In this document: in pieces, positions 1 to 11,133 of the stretch
Layout: the number at the start of each line of letters is the position of its first letter
Position numbering within the stretch: position 1 is the stretch's first letter
Source of the DNA: Diatrype stigma
Taxonomy: Eukaryota > Ascomycota > Sordariomycetes > Xylariales > Diatrypaceae
Direction of reading: 5' to 3'
Assembly: GCA_022225965.2 (NCBI GenBank)
Contig: JAKJXP020000063.1
Coordinates: 62,001-126,000, forward strand
DNA: 64,000 bases
The notes under the pieces: generated by a model
What the model was told of the DNA's origin: nothing
Database searches by the model: none
Seen by the model: the letters and a program-made list of their open reading frames with translations, nothing else
Position numbers and translations under genes: made by a program

Positions 1-2485
1 TGCAGGATGCAGCAAGGATCGCCAGGAACACACGCTCATGATTGGCCAGTTTCTTAGTTTGACCCTCCTATAAAGTTCTAGCTAAACGTTTCAGATCCTG
101 ACTAGGGGTCAAGGTCATTGCCTAGATTACCAAAGAAAAACCCCCCACCATTGATTACTTGGGTACAGATCTCGAGATGCGCCACAGTCTATTTTTTTGC
201 GGGCGACAACTCCCGAGGTCATAATCAAGAGCCTCTGTCATGCGCAGGTACGTAGTTATGCAGTGATTGGCAATCCTTTTCTTCAAGATCTCCCGAGGTC
301 ATTGACTTATTCATCAACGCTATGAATACCAGCTCGAGATTTTCAGGCCATGATGCTCAATGACAGCCGCCAATTATCTGTTTCGCTGTGCTAACACCGG
401 ACAGCTTACTGTAATATCACGTGTATGTACGTTCGTTACCTGGTCTTCCGATAGCACGGTAAGTTCTACATAGTATGTGATCAAGATGTCCGACAATCTG
501 TCATGTGGGGGCTACTTCCATGATTCCATTCAGGTCATCTCACATATTTAGTCACCGTCTCCTGACTCAATACCGGAGTTATATATCACTTCAACTCAGA
601 GAGTCAGAGTGTCTTCTTCAGCACATCCAGTATGAAGGGGGAGGGGGCTCAACGGCTTTGCAGCATGCCTACATATCTACAAGTAGTGTATCCGCCAATC
701 AGAAGAGACTGCAGTGTCTCCCTCCTTCCCCTTGCGGCTGCCCTCCCGAAAGAACCACTTGGGTGCTACCTACCAAACGATGCACTTCTCTCCGTATCAA
801 CGCTGGTTACATAGTCGGGCAAATAGTCGGGCACCTGAGAATGATGGGGCCTCTCTTTTATATCAAAAGGAGAGCCATATGGTGTTCTCTATGTAAGATT
901 TATGAGATGTTACCCCTTCTATTCCATGAAAGCTTTCTGCCAATAGGTAACTGCGAATTCCATTACCTACGGGGTAGCAGCGAGTGGAATCAGCATTCAT
1001 CCTGCCGGACGGACCCCCTTCGAAGACGCTCTCCTGAACATCGAATACTACCTAAAGGGGTCCTGAAGGGGTGACCTTTAGGTTAGAGTTCTCGGCAAAG
1101 CCAATCAATTGTGTGGCGAGTCCAAACGTGCTCTGTCCAGCCTTGCAGGGACGCCGAACTGTAATTGACCCCACGTTGGAGTATCCGGAAGCTTCTTTCA
1201 ATCGTTGGGACCTGGTGGAGTATCACTTCGAAGTTCATGGTGTATAATCACTACCAATAGTAAGAAAGTCACTTTCGCCTTATTCCTCGGATCATGCCTA
1301 GTCCCCTCGTCTGGCAGCGGTTCGGTTTTCCTGAAGTTGAAATAGATTTCATCAAGAGCTCCTAGTGGGAAGGGCACTTAGCTATGCCCTCGAATATATG
1401 CACAAGCATCAGAATCCGAAAGATCTTGGTGTCTCGTTACCTTCCAAGTTAACTGCCTGTATAAGGTATGGCATGGTTGATATCACGTAGTGATATGAAG
1501 TTTATGACATCAGTATTGGAGCCGGAGACCATTCCCACAACCTATCACGAGCAAGCTACGGACCTTGCCATCAAGGTCTGGCCAAGGCGAGAAGAGAAGC
1601 CTAATGCCAATGCCTCCCCGGCTCGAAGCATATGGTGGAGAGTATGGTGTGGAACGGATACCGGTGGAGAGAGTCTTGGATGCACGTATGTGGCGATTTC
1701 GACTCGATCCCTAGGCAGCTGACATTCAACGGGCAAGTCAGATGTTGACTAGGTAACAATGGAATGGCTGGTTCGAGAAGATTTGTCGAAGTTATTATGG
1801 CTGGGTTCATAGTGTCTCCCCCTTTTGCACGAGTCATCTTCGGAGCTCATGTTCAACCTTAGGACATCCGGCAGGACTTTTTTCTTGATGACCCCAACGG
1901 AACCGAAGGCTTTTCGCATGTGGCTAGACCAACACATCTAAGGCTTCGGCATGAGCTAACAGCGGGTTGCTGTTGCCGTGCTTAGCAGCGATGACAGCCG
2001 TCAAGCGACGGGCACTATAAAGTTCGAGAAAGCCAATTGCTGCCCTCGAGCGTGCTGGTGTTGGTGTCAGACCAGCGTGTGAGCTATGGAAGATTAAACT
2101 TACATATTCCGCGGGCATGCGCGAGGGGGCGGCCCGTCGTTGATGAGTAGATAATGGCCTCGACCGACGCCCAGCTCAGAGGAAAGCCCGGGGTTCGAGT
2201 TTTTCCCCCCAGCATTCCAGCAGCGCAACGTTCAAGCGGTTCCCCTAGGGTTTATATAAGTTTAGACTGGGTTCGTATCCAACACTCGGTTCGATCCTGT
2301 TTCTTCCATTTCCCGGTCACGCATGCTGGATTGACTCGATCAAGCGGTCGGCTCACTCTCACTCAACGTTTGGTTTTCCAAACTGCCCTAACTACTGCTT
2401 CTTCTTCTTTTGTACTTTATACTATCCTGTCCCCTCCTTATACCAACCTAGAGAGACAGAGTCATCAACGGGAGCAGACAACACG
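1..2485. other. Intergenic, no supported gene
   Basis: No reading frame here has recognisable domain content, coherent splice sites or a convincing start context; the open frames are short and mutually overlapping. The last 100 bases before the next gene are pyrimidine-rich (CTTCTTCTTC around 2398-2410), as in many filamentous-fungal promoters, so they are probably its promoter and 5' leader. A decayed repeat is possible for 1-2100 but cannot be shown from this copy alone. Confidence 0.6.
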
Positions 2486-4560
2486 ATGCGGATCGTCTTA
2501 CCATTGCTCGCTCTCGTCGTTGGGGCGGCGGCGGGTTCAACGGATTCGAAGGCCGTCATCTCCGAGACGACGATCCTGAACAGGATCATCACGAGTCTCA
2601 AGGTGTTCGACGAAACCCTTGGTGCGTACAAGGGCGGGCCAACGGAGAAGCTCAAGGCCGCAGCCTCAGACTTAGCGTACACGCTGGAGTCACAGACCGT
2701 CATAGCCCACGAGATCGGCTCTCTCAGCTTCAACGAGGCCCAAGCGCTGAAGGGCAAGTCCGAGGAGCTCCACGCAGCCAGCGGTCGCTTCCTCAAGGAC
2801 TTTGCTGCCGCCAAGGGGAAGCTCGACAAGGTCGGCGCCAGTCCGAAGGTCTACTATTACCTAACCTTCAAGCTGAGTAAGCATCATTGCCTTGTCTTCT
2901 CTCATATCCATGTCCTACTACCTACCTACCTACCTACCTACCTACCTATTTACCTTGTCACTCCACATACGTGCCCCTCCCATATAGATGTCATAACTGA
3001 TATGATTACCGTCTAGTCCCCGCCCTCAACGGCTTCTTCAAGGCCAACTTGGCCAAGTTCCCTCCTCAGTTCCAACCAAAGGCCTGGGAGGAAGCCAACC
3101 ATGCTCTAGAAGTGCTCACACACCTCAAAGACCTCTATACCCCTGAAGGCGGTGCTGAAGAGCAACCCAAAGGTGGCTGTGGCGCTGGTGGCGGTGGCGG
3201 CGGCGGCGGCGGCGGTGGCGGCGGTGGCGGCGGTGGTGGTGGTGAGGAGGGAGAGAAGGGTGGTGAGGAGGGAGAGAAGGGTGGTGAGGAAGAGGGCGGA
3301 GAGGAAGAGGGTGGGGAGGAAGAAAAAGGTGGTGAAGCCGCAGGAGGAGAGGAGGAAAGCGGCGGTGGCGGTAAGGCCGGTGGTGGTGGTGGCGGCGGCG
3401 GCGGCGGTGGTGGTGAAGAGGAAGAGAAAGGTGGTGAGGCCGCAGGTGGAGAGGAGAAGGGTGGAGAGGTTGAGGGAGGAGAGGAAGAAGGCGGCGAAGC
3501 CGCTGGAGGAGAGGAGAAAGGCGGCGAAGCTGAAGGTGGAGAAGAGAAAAGTGGTGAGTCTGGAGGAGAAGAAGAGTCAAGCGGTGGCGAAAGTTCTTCA
3601 GGAGAGGAGGCACCAAAGGAGGAAGCTCCAGAGGAGGGTGGCTCTTCAGGGGGTGGTGAAGAGAAGGGTGGCGAGGAGAGTGGCTCAGAAGAGGGTGGTG
3701 CCTCGGGTGGTGGTGAAGAGGAGGGTGGAGCAGAGAAAGGTGGTGCTTCGGGTGGTGGTGAGGAGGAGGGTGGTGCTTCAGGTGGTGAAGAGGAGGAGAG
3801 TGGTTCAGAAAAGGGTGGTGCCTCAGGTGGTGGTGAAGAGGGGGGTGAAGCAGAGAAAGGTGGTGCTTCCGGTGGTGGTGGAGAGGGTGGTGCTTCAGGT
3901 GGTGAAGAGGAGGGAGGCGCAGAGAAAGGCGGTGCTTCGGGTGGTGGTGAAGAGGAGGGTGGTGCAGAGAAGGGTAGTGCACCAGAAGAAGGTGGTGCCC
4001 CAGGTGAAGGTGGGGAGGGAGAAGGCAAAGGTGAAGGTGAGGGCGAAGGAGAAGGTAAAGGCGAATGGCCGTTCCCCGGGGGAGAAGGACATGGTCCCCC
4101 ACCTGGCGCGCATGGTCCCCCACCTGGTGTACATGGCCCTCCAGGTGAAGGTGAAGCTCCGGCTCCGGCTCCTCCCGAGGAAGACAAAGGTGAAGAGGGC
4201 GCAGGAGCAGGAGAGGGTGAAGGCGACGAAGCCAAAGGCGACGAAGCCAAAGGCGACGAAGGCGCAGAAGGAGACGACAAGGATGATGAAGGCGCAGGAG
4301 GCGGCGCCGAAGGCGACGAGGGCGCTGTGCCCCCTCCCGCCGGTGGTGACAATGCTGCTCCGAAGCCTCAGCCTTCGCCCCAACCTTCACCCCAACCTCA
4401 ACCTCAACCCCAGCCCACGCCCACGCCCAAACCCACGTCGACGCCGACGCCCACGTCTACCAGCAAACCCACCTCTGTAACGCAAAACAGTGCCCCGATG
4501 CTCAAGATTTCCTCCGTCGCCGCCGGCCTGGTCATCGCTGCTGTGCTCTTCCCCTTTTAA
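2486..4560 (+). CDS. HsbA-like GPI-anchored cell-wall protein with Gly/Glu stalk
   Basis: Two exons, 2486-2876 and 3017-4560, with donor GTAAGC and acceptor CTAG, encode about 644 residues. Residues 1-17 form a signal peptide. Residues about 20-165 match the hydrophobic surface-binding protein A / cell-wall galactomannoprotein family (helical, with KVFDETL and LKDFAAAKGKLD segments). The second exon completes this domain (PALNGFFKANLAKFPPQF), which supports the splice. A very long Gly/Glu/Lys/Ser repeat stalk follows, then a PPPGxHGPP segment, an Asp/Glu/Lys part and a Pro/Gln/Thr spacer. The protein ends in a hydrophobic tail (ISSVAAGLVIAAVLFPF) typical of GPI-anchor addition. Family members are usually 170-250 residues, so the stalk is a large addition. 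Inferred role: secreted protein bound to the membrane or wall that displays an HsbA domain. The ATG is the first in frame after a pyrimidine-rich leader. Confidence 0.85.
2921..2948. repeat. (CCTA)n tetranucleotide repeat in intron
   Basis: Seven consecutive CCTA units lie in the single intron of the HsbA-like gene. The same tetranucleotide recurs as TAGG/CCTA in several intergenic regions of this window. Confidence 0.9.
3175..4020 (+). repeat. Coding low-complexity GGx/GEE repeat
   Basis: Imperfect purine-rich tandem codon repeats encode runs of Gly and the motifs GGEEE, EEKGGE and GGASGGGEE. The array is almost free of stops in all frames, which gives long spurious open frames on both strands. 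It is coding only in the HsbA-like frame, where it joins the folded domain to the GPI tail. Confidence 0.9.
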
Positions 4561-5250
4561 GCACAGAAAATCATCAATCCATCATCATCCACTGAAAGCA
4601 ACGCTTCCTTCCCGAGACCCACCTATCATCTACCCCTTGGGATCATCTGTATGTGAGAATATAAAAGGGGAAGAGGCAAGGGAGAAAAGCATCGAATTTC
4701 ACCCACCCGAAACATGACGTGCTACATCGCAACCGACATGTAGGGACACACTACACTGCGGCAGCTATAGATGCCAGGACTAACTAAAAGGGTACGAAGG
4801 GGGGAACATAACATGCGGTTGGTTCATATAATTACTTCACTACTTTATCCTATTATGTATTCTCAAATATGTTTCAACTTTTCCCGCGTTCTCTCACTTT
4901 GTAATAGGGTAGTCAGTCGGCAAGTCAGCAAGTCACATAGCCAGTTGGTAACAAACATGTACTTGCCATAGACCTATCAGACAGACTGGCGAAGTAGTTC
5001 GGCATCTACAATGTCTAGAGTATTAATCATTGAATCAAAGCCTTACTGTCTCATTAGATCGAGATCAATCGTTGGTGTTGACGAACTCGCTACCTATGCA
5101 TCTTCGCAGAGGGGGGATTCCGGCGCAGAGAAACCTCAAACTTATTATCGTTCGAGCCGCTTAGCAACGGGTATGTCTTCGGAAACAAAGATGAGCCCAC
5201 TATGTGATCCGGTATCTTCTTCTCAAGATGGCAAGTCAGCCTCTACTCTG
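4561..5250. other. Convergent intergenic region
   Basis: This is the space between the 3' ends of the HsbA-like gene (+) and the DUF3176 gene (-). It presumably holds both 3' UTRs and polyadenylation sites. I see no gene or structured repeat. Confidence 0.6.
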
Positions 5251-7977
5251 CTACTCCTGTTGTCGCTGCGGTTGCCTCCACACAACAGACCCCCACGCGG
5301 AATACTCTTCCGGCGCCCGATATTCGTATTCTGCCGCTGAGGCGTCTCCGTCCCTGAGCTGTTCTTCGCGAGACAGAGCGCTAACACTTCTGTCAATACT
5401 ACCACCACTACCATTACCACCATTATCATTTTCGCCACCCTCGTCATCGCTGACAGCAGGTGTGCTGTCCTCCTGCGCGGCCCGCAACTGGAGACCGCCG
5501 GAATCGTCGGCGCTGCCGCTGTGGTCCTCTATGCGAACGACGGTCGACTCCACAACCTTGACAAAGCTCTTTCTGCTTCCATTCTTGTTCTTCTCCCTGT
5601 CCCCCTCTTCTTCCCCTACCCCACTTGCAGCAACAGGTTCCATCTCCGCCTCAGCCATCCGCAGCCGATTTCTGGTCTCTGGGTCGAGCGAGTGGATGAG
5701 TGTAGCCGTGACGTCGGTCTTCCAGGGCTGGAGGCCGAGCCGGCGCGTCTCGAGTACCGAGAATAGCACGAACAGGCAGCCCGCGACGATGGTCGCGAGC
5801 GGCAGGGAGAGGTAGGCCCAGTTGACGCGGATGCGGATGACGTATTGCAGCGCGGTACCCTGTACCATGCTCTCTTCCCCATCTCCCCTTTTGTTGGTAT
5901 TGGAGTTAGAGCCGGCGCCAGAGCTCCGAGAATCGCCCCGGTTCCGCATCCAGTCCGACAGGCTGCGCGCCGCATTGTCGAACGTCGCGCTGAGGTTGGT
6001 GCTCTCGTACAGCGCCTGCGTGACGGGCGGCTGCCCCACGGTCGCGCCGTCGTCGCCCGATACCGGCCACACGAGCAGTCCGGTATTTCCGCTGCCGCTG
6101 TTGCTGTTACCACTACTGCTTCCGCTGTTGCTACCCTCGTTAACCTGGAAGAAATCCGTGCTGATATATTGCATGCTGCTGCCGATGGTGCGCTGAGTGA
6201 TGCTGAACGATAACGAGCCCGGATCCGCATTCGTATTACCACTAGAATCATCATCCCCCCCTGGAGATCCCGACGTCGTCGGTGGCAGTGACAAGTTGTA
6301 TTGTCTCGCCCCCTCGGCGGGAATGCGGAGCTCGAGGTCGCTGCGCTCGAACTCGACGCCGTCGACCCAGAGGGGGTGATCGTAGTACTCGTCGAAGGCG
6401 GCCATCTCCTCGTCGGTGGCTACCTTGTTCGGCAGCAGGCGGTAGGAGTCCGGGTCGCGGTCGGCCCAGGACGCGAGGACACGCTCCTGCAGCACGCCGC
6501 CCGCCACCTCGGACGCGTAGACGCTGGTGCAGAACCAGAGCGCGCACTCGGTGGCCTTCACCTCGGTCTCATTCCAAGCAGTGGTGCCGTCGCGGTACGA
6601 GTCGGCAGCACGCACGACGCCGACCGCCGCGATCAGTGTGTCGAGGTCACGGAAGCCCAGTGTATCGGCCGGCTGCGTGCGCGGGCGCGCCGCCATGTAG
6701 GCCGCGAAGTCGCGTATGTCGATCGCGTTCGACAGATTCGCCCCGTACGAGGGCAGGTCGTACATCAGGTACTCGCCGTCGTACACCCGCGTGTGGTAGT
6801 TGATGGTGCCGAGGTTCGAGCCGTGCTCGGTGCGCCGCTGGAGCTGGTCCGTGACGTCGTGGCAGGCGCTGCATGTTGCTATCGATGCGAAGGGCGCCCA
6901 GGTGCAGTTGCCAGTTGGGCATGTGAAGGACGTTGTTGTGGCGGACGACGATGACGACGACGAGCTGTCAGCGCCGTTGTAGAAGCCCTGGAACAGAGCG
7001 GAGATCATGCCCAGATCAGGTCGGCTGCTGAAGGGGACCTGTGCGATAGTTGTGTTGTCCGGCAGAAGCTCAAGGTACAGGGCCGCATTATTCTTATAGT
7101 ACACACCGGCGTCGAGGTGGATGGATCGGGCGATTAACGGTGGCGGTGTCGTGGTCATCCCACCTTCACTGCTGGCGGCGTTGGAAAGCGGCTCCATATC
7201 GCCGGCGTAATAGATGACAGCTTGCAAGAAGGGCTCGAAGCCTAGGAGTAGGACGGTGATCAGGGCGCCGACGCCGGCCCAGTGGCGAATGCGGAGCCAG
7301 GCCAGCAGCCAGAGGCTGCCCCAGGGCCCGCGGCTTGCGTCCTCAAATTTCCCGAACGCGGCGAGGCTGCCGGGACCGCGCCGGAAGAAGTTCCACTTGG
7401 CCTGCCCTAAGCAGGACCCGAGCGCGAAGCCGAGCGTGACCCGCGCGACGGCGCCCAGGATCGACACGACGGCATTGAACGAGAGGATGAAGTTGTACCG
7501 TACCAGGGGTAGGCCATCGGCGTAGATCAAGAGGACGATCGTCGTGATGACGGCTGCGAGGCATAGAGCGACGGCGCCGAACTCCGTCGTCCACGTATAC
7601 TGGGATCTCTTCTTCTTCTCCCTCTTTTTCTTGGCTTTGCCCGGGTTTGAAACATTCCCAGCCGGTGGAACGAGGCTGTTGTACTGCAGTGATGACAACC
7701 CGGTCTTCTTCCTTCCTCGAATGAATGCAGGCAAGGAAAAAAGCGTAGTTGAGCTGTTGCGTGAGTCTCGAAGAGGGGGCGTTGCGGGATCATACGCCGT
7801 TCCCTGGGGGAACTGATAGCTGGAATCACCCTGGCTATACGACGACGGGGTCGGTAAGCTGACAGGATATCCAGTATGGTATTCATAATAGTGATCTGTC
7901 AAGGGTGGCTCCGGCTGGTGGGAATTACCTGTTTGGGAGGCTTCGCTTTCATTCCTTCGGCTCTGTATATCTTCCAT
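5251..7977 (-). CDS. DUF3176 family fungal membrane protein
   Basis: A single uninterrupted exon encodes 908 residues. After a Ser/Pro/Tyr-rich cytosolic N-terminus and a Lys-rich stretch, the protein enters the DUF3176 region. This has a transmembrane helix near residues 132-154, then the family-like stretch GFALGSCLGQAKWNFF and an LRIRHWAGVGALITVLLLG helix. A large, Asn/Ser-rich and Cys-containing, probably extracytoplasmic domain follows (paired Cys in CPTGNCTW and CSACHD). A last helix near 718-740 (LPLATIVAGCLFVLFSVL) precedes WKTDVTATLIHSLD and a long acidic tail. DUF3176 proteins are multiplied in filamentous fungi and have no established function. The ATG is the only upstream start in frame. 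The layout suggests a plasma-membrane protein with a large outer domain, which is inference. Confidence 0.85.
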   Translation of the reverse strand: MEDIQSRRNESEASQTGNSHQPEPPLTDHYYEYHTGYPVSLPTPSSYSQGDSSYQFPQGTAYDPATPPLRDSRNSSTTLFSLPAFIRGRKKTGLSSLQYNSLVPPAGNVSNPGKAKKKREKKKRSQYTWTTEFGAVALCLAAVITTIVLLIYADGLPLVRYNFILSFNAVVSILGAVARVTLGFALGSCLGQAKWNFFRRGPGSLAAFGKFEDASRGPWGSLWLLAWLRIRHWAGVGALITVLLLGFEPFLQAVIYYAGDMEPLSNAASSEGGMTTTPPPLIARSIHLDAGVYYKNNAALYLELLPDNTTIAQVPFSSRPDLGMISALFQGFYNGADSSSSSSSSATTTSFTCPTGNCTWAPFASIATCSACHDVTDQLQRRTEHGSNLGTINYHTRVYDGEYLMYDLPSYGANLSNAIDIRDFAAYMAARPRTQPADTLGFRDLDTLIAAVGVVRAADSYRDGTTAWNETEVKATECALWFCTSVYASEVAGGVLQERVLASWADRDPDSYRLLPNKVATDEEMAAFDEYYDHPLWVDGVEFERSDLELRIPAEGARQYNLSLPPTTSGSPGGDDDSSGNTNADPGSLSFSITQRTIGSSMQYISTDFFQVNEGSNSGSSSGNSNSGSGNTGLLVWPVSGDDGATVGQPPVTQALYESTNLSATFDNAARSLSDWMRNRGDSRSSGAGSNSNTNKRGDGEESMVQGTALQYVIRIRVNWAYLSLPLATIVAGCLFVLFSVLETRRLGLQPWKTDVTATLIHSLDPETRNRLRMAEAEMEPVAASGVGEEEGDREKNKNGSRKSFVKVVESTVVRIEDHSGSADDSGGLQLRAAQEDSTPAVSDDEGGENDNGGNGSGGSIDRSVSALSREEQLRDGDASAAEYEYRAPEEYSAWGSVVWRQPQRQQE

Positions 7978-8680
7978 GTTCTTTCTGCTATATAGTGTTC
8001 AAAGCCCAGGTGATCTCGTAGAAACAACATGGATAGGTCATTGCGGTGAGAGACTCAAAAGCTGGGCGATCAAGGATTTATGAATATGTAAAGCCTCCGC
8101 GTACATCACACAACATCACATACATATATATAGTACTAAACTAGTGACCTGATACATCTCTGCACCCCTTGTGCTTCGTGGTTGGGGGCCGGCCTTGGGG
8201 ATTGGGGGCCGTCTAGGGTTACGGCAACTACCGACTATTAATATTCGAGTGTCAGCCTGCATATTTCAGGGGCTAACTTCTGTATTGCATTGAATCTGAC
8301 ATCTTGGCAAGGTGAGACTGTAGGCTTCGTATAGTTGTACCCGCTTTGGCCGTAATAGTCATGGTCGTCCATGAGGTCTTGCCGCACAGGTAACCAAGCA
8401 GACCAGGGAACTGCGTACCATTAAGGTATATTCGTAGTACGAAGACAGGAGCCAACAATTCTTCGCAAGTCTAACTGGCCTAATCAAATTCCCCACGAAC
8501 AAATTAACTTGGCCATTCAGGACAGGATGGCGCCTAACAATGTAAGTGGATATTAATATGCCGAGGATCGGATTATAGCTTCTGACGATCTTCGGCGACT
8601 GGGGGCATGTAGCTGTATACTTAAGTCTATACCAATGCCAGTAAAATATCAACCCCCAGGTGATGCACCGAAACAAGTAG

Positions 8681-8712
<32 letters not shown>

Positions 8713-8968
8713 ATATATATATATGTATACTGCCCGAAGCTCTAATGTTGTATCATGCCCATATCCTGCTACTATGTCTAATGCATGCTCTATCAAACAA
8801 AGAGAAAAACCCCATGAAGTATTAAATGCTTAAGCAAAAACACGGGGACTCAAGCATGCGACGCCTCGAGGCGTCGTCAAATACGTACCTACTTGCCAGT
8901 CCCTGGTTATCTCTCATTTGCGCCAAAACCTGGCAGTTTCCGCCGTCGCCGCCATTAGCGCTAGGTAG
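7978..8968. other. Intergenic with CT and TA microsatellites
   Basis: This stretch holds the promoter of the DUF3176 gene and the 3' flank of the Mpv17-like gene. A (CT)14 tract at 8681-8708 is followed by a (TA)n run at 8712-8724. No gene is supported. Confidence 0.65.
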
Positions 8969-10031
8969 TTATGCCGCGGCCGCAGCGAGCCTGCGCGCCC
9001 CCTGCTCCTGCTCGTTCTGCTTCTCCCTCAGCTCGGCCTGACGGTTCAGGAAGCTGAGGTAGGTCTGCCAGCCGACGGCGACGACGCCGGCGAAGACGCT
9101 GCGGTACTCGAGGGGCACGTAGGTGAAGCTGAAGGCGGTGACGGCGGGCCACAGCTTCAGACTGTTCACGACGCTGACGGGGACGGTCTGGCGGACCCGT
9201 TCCCAGGCGGCCGCTGGCGTGTCGCCCGACAGCAGCGCCTGCGCCCCGAAGAAGTACGTGTTGAACACGGGCGTGAAGCACACCTGGTTCACCGCCACCT
9301 TGACCGCAATCGAGAGCGCATGCGACGACGGGTAGTTAAAGCTGCGCGACAGCCACATGAACCTTTTTATTTACGCATTAAAAATCAACCCCTCGTCCTC
9401 GCGCGGTCAATCTCGCGATTGATTAGTTCGCCGCTAGCCCAGCCCGCCGCCGCTCGCTTGCTTGCCGCTGCTTACTGCCGCTGGTAGGTAACTAGACAAT
9501 GGAAGTAAAGGGGAGGGAAGGGAAGGGATAGAATGTAGGTGCATGCTTGCTCTCATCCACTCACCACGTGTAGCTCGGAATCGAAGAAACCCCCCCGATC
9601 AGCAGCGACCTCGCGGTCCGCTTCGGGTCGTACTCCTCGCCCCCGCCCATGTGCTGGGCGCTGGCGTCGGCGCAGAGGTAGATGACCAGCGTGCTTGCCA
9701 GCTGCGTCACCCAGGGCCGCCGTCTCTGAGCGCGCGCGTACGCCTGCCCGGCGCGCGTGAGCGGGCCCAGCCGTTGCCAGAACGGCAGCGGCGCAACCGT
9801 GTTCGATATCGGGATGGGGTCCTCCACCGTTGTTGCTTTGGCCTTGCTGGCGCCTTCCTTATTCGCCGCTGCTGTTGCTCCTTCTGACGTCGGGCCGACG
9901 GACGGTCGATGTTGTTGGTGCTGGTGTCGGCATGGATGCTGATAATGCTGATGATGCTGTGGTAGTCGGCGGCGGCGGCAGGCACGCAGTAATTCTGGGT
10001 GTCGCCGAAATGCGATTTGGAAGGAGGGCAT
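8969..10031 (-). CDS. Mpv17/PMP22 family membrane protein
   Basis: Two exons, 10031-9565 and 9362-8969, give about 286 residues. The donor GTGAGT and the acceptor AAAAAG|GTTC join IPSYTW to FMWLSRSFNYPSSH. This recreates the conserved family junction, which supports the splice. The C-terminal half carries the Mpv17/PMP22 signature: NQVCFTPVFN, then LKLWPAVTAFSFTYVPLEYR and WQTYLSF. Homologues (Sym1, PMP22, Woronin sorting complex protein) are four-helix proteins of the mitochondrial inner membrane or peroxisome. The N-terminus from MPSFQIAFRR is rich in Arg and His, fitting a mitochondrial presequence but not proving one. A further in-frame ATG lies at 10154; the 10031 start was chosen because the extra residues look like 5' UTR. 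The His/Gln-rich stretch near residues 20-45 is low complexity. Confidence 0.82.
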
Positions 10032-11133
10032 CACGACAACGCGTGGTCTCGGTCGGGATGCGCTACGTTGTAATATTGCGATGCGATGCGTAGCAATACA
10101 GTACGATTCGGTGCGAAATTGTTGGATGGAGGTAGGTACGATTTCGCCGCCCACCCTCAGCTTTAGATAGCAGTGATTCAGTTGATATAGGGTGTCATGG
10201 TGGGCGATTACGTGATGAAGCTAGTTGGCTTGATCTGAGTTGTTACAGAGAAATAGCAACCATGATAAGTGAGGATTCCGAATCTTGGGTTGCCGTGTTC
10301 GGCTTTCGATTTCGGGCGCGTGCGGCATTACGACCCACCAGTCGGTTAAAGACGGAACTCGGAACTTCGTGAGCTATTTGTCTCCTGCTGATAACCCCTT
10401 TTCCAGACGACACTGATCACTCAGGTACCTATGTAGGTCGTTAATTACATAGGAGACAAGCAATTAATTCTCAAGAGCCTTTTGAAAATGTTTTTTCCAT
10501 TAATATTCTCAACCAGCTATGCGACAATGACAATGACGAGATCCTGCTACGTATACGAAGGTCGAGTTCAAAATCAATCGGCATGCCAAGGAATTAGTTA
10601 CAGTACAAATATTGAAATGCTGTACTAAATACTGCACGAAGGCTTAGTGCATTCTGGAAGCTTTAGCTGTTCTGTCAGCCCCTAGATTGCCTGTATGGTT
10701 AGCGGTCTTTAGCACTAAAGCCCCTGAAGTGTTAGCTGGCCAGCTTTATGAACTCAAGGGGCTGTGTACTGTGACTAATTTCTTGGCATGACGATTGATT
10801 TTGAACTTGACCTTCGTATAAAGTAAATAACGATAATGACAGTGTGGAACCCCTTAACTCCAAGCTCTTCCCTCTTCCTTCGCCCCTAACCCCTTTTCCA
10901 AGTTTCTTCTAATAGCTGTGTAGTCCACTGATTAATCCAATTATTTAATAACCTAACTATACGTAAAAGAAGAAACCCAAGCGAAATAACCAACAACTAT
11001 TGTTTGCAAACCAAGCGGCTCACCAGGCCCAGGAGACCCAAAATATATGGCGTATATAGGAGCCAATCAGCCCTAAAGTGATCTTTCCAAACCAGATCAG
11101 ATCAAACATGTGTGAGTGTCCGTCTGACTTCAA
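10032..11133. other. Intergenic, AT-rich
   Basis: This 1.1-kb stretch lies between the Mpv17-like start and the 3' end of the large ankyrin gene. I see no gene. It contains an imperfect 45-bp palindrome (listed separately). Confidence 0.6.
10719..10763. repeat. Imperfect 45-bp palindrome
   Basis: Outer arms AGCCCCT and AGGGGCT flank a centre that contains the perfect 12-bp palindrome AGCTGGCCAGCT. The arms between are partly complementary. It lies in intergenic DNA. Function is unknown; it may be the remnant of an inverted repeat. Confidence 0.6.

Noticed and set aside
1468..1722. Possible amidase-like fragment (GTDTGGE)
   Set aside because: A single short match to the amidase signature with no supporting flanking motifs. 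Frames on both strands are equally open.
3125..4480. Long open frames on both strands across the HsbA stalk (up to about 440 codons)
   Set aside because: They are shadows of a purine-rich repeat with no stops. Their products are His/Arg/Leu or Ser/Pro repeats with no start, domain or splice logic, while the HsbA frame carries a signal peptide and GPI tail.
5822..6954. Plus-strand Arg/Ala-rich frames over the DUF3176 gene
   Set aside because: These are antisense shadows of a GC-rich coding region; composition and lack of motifs exclude them.
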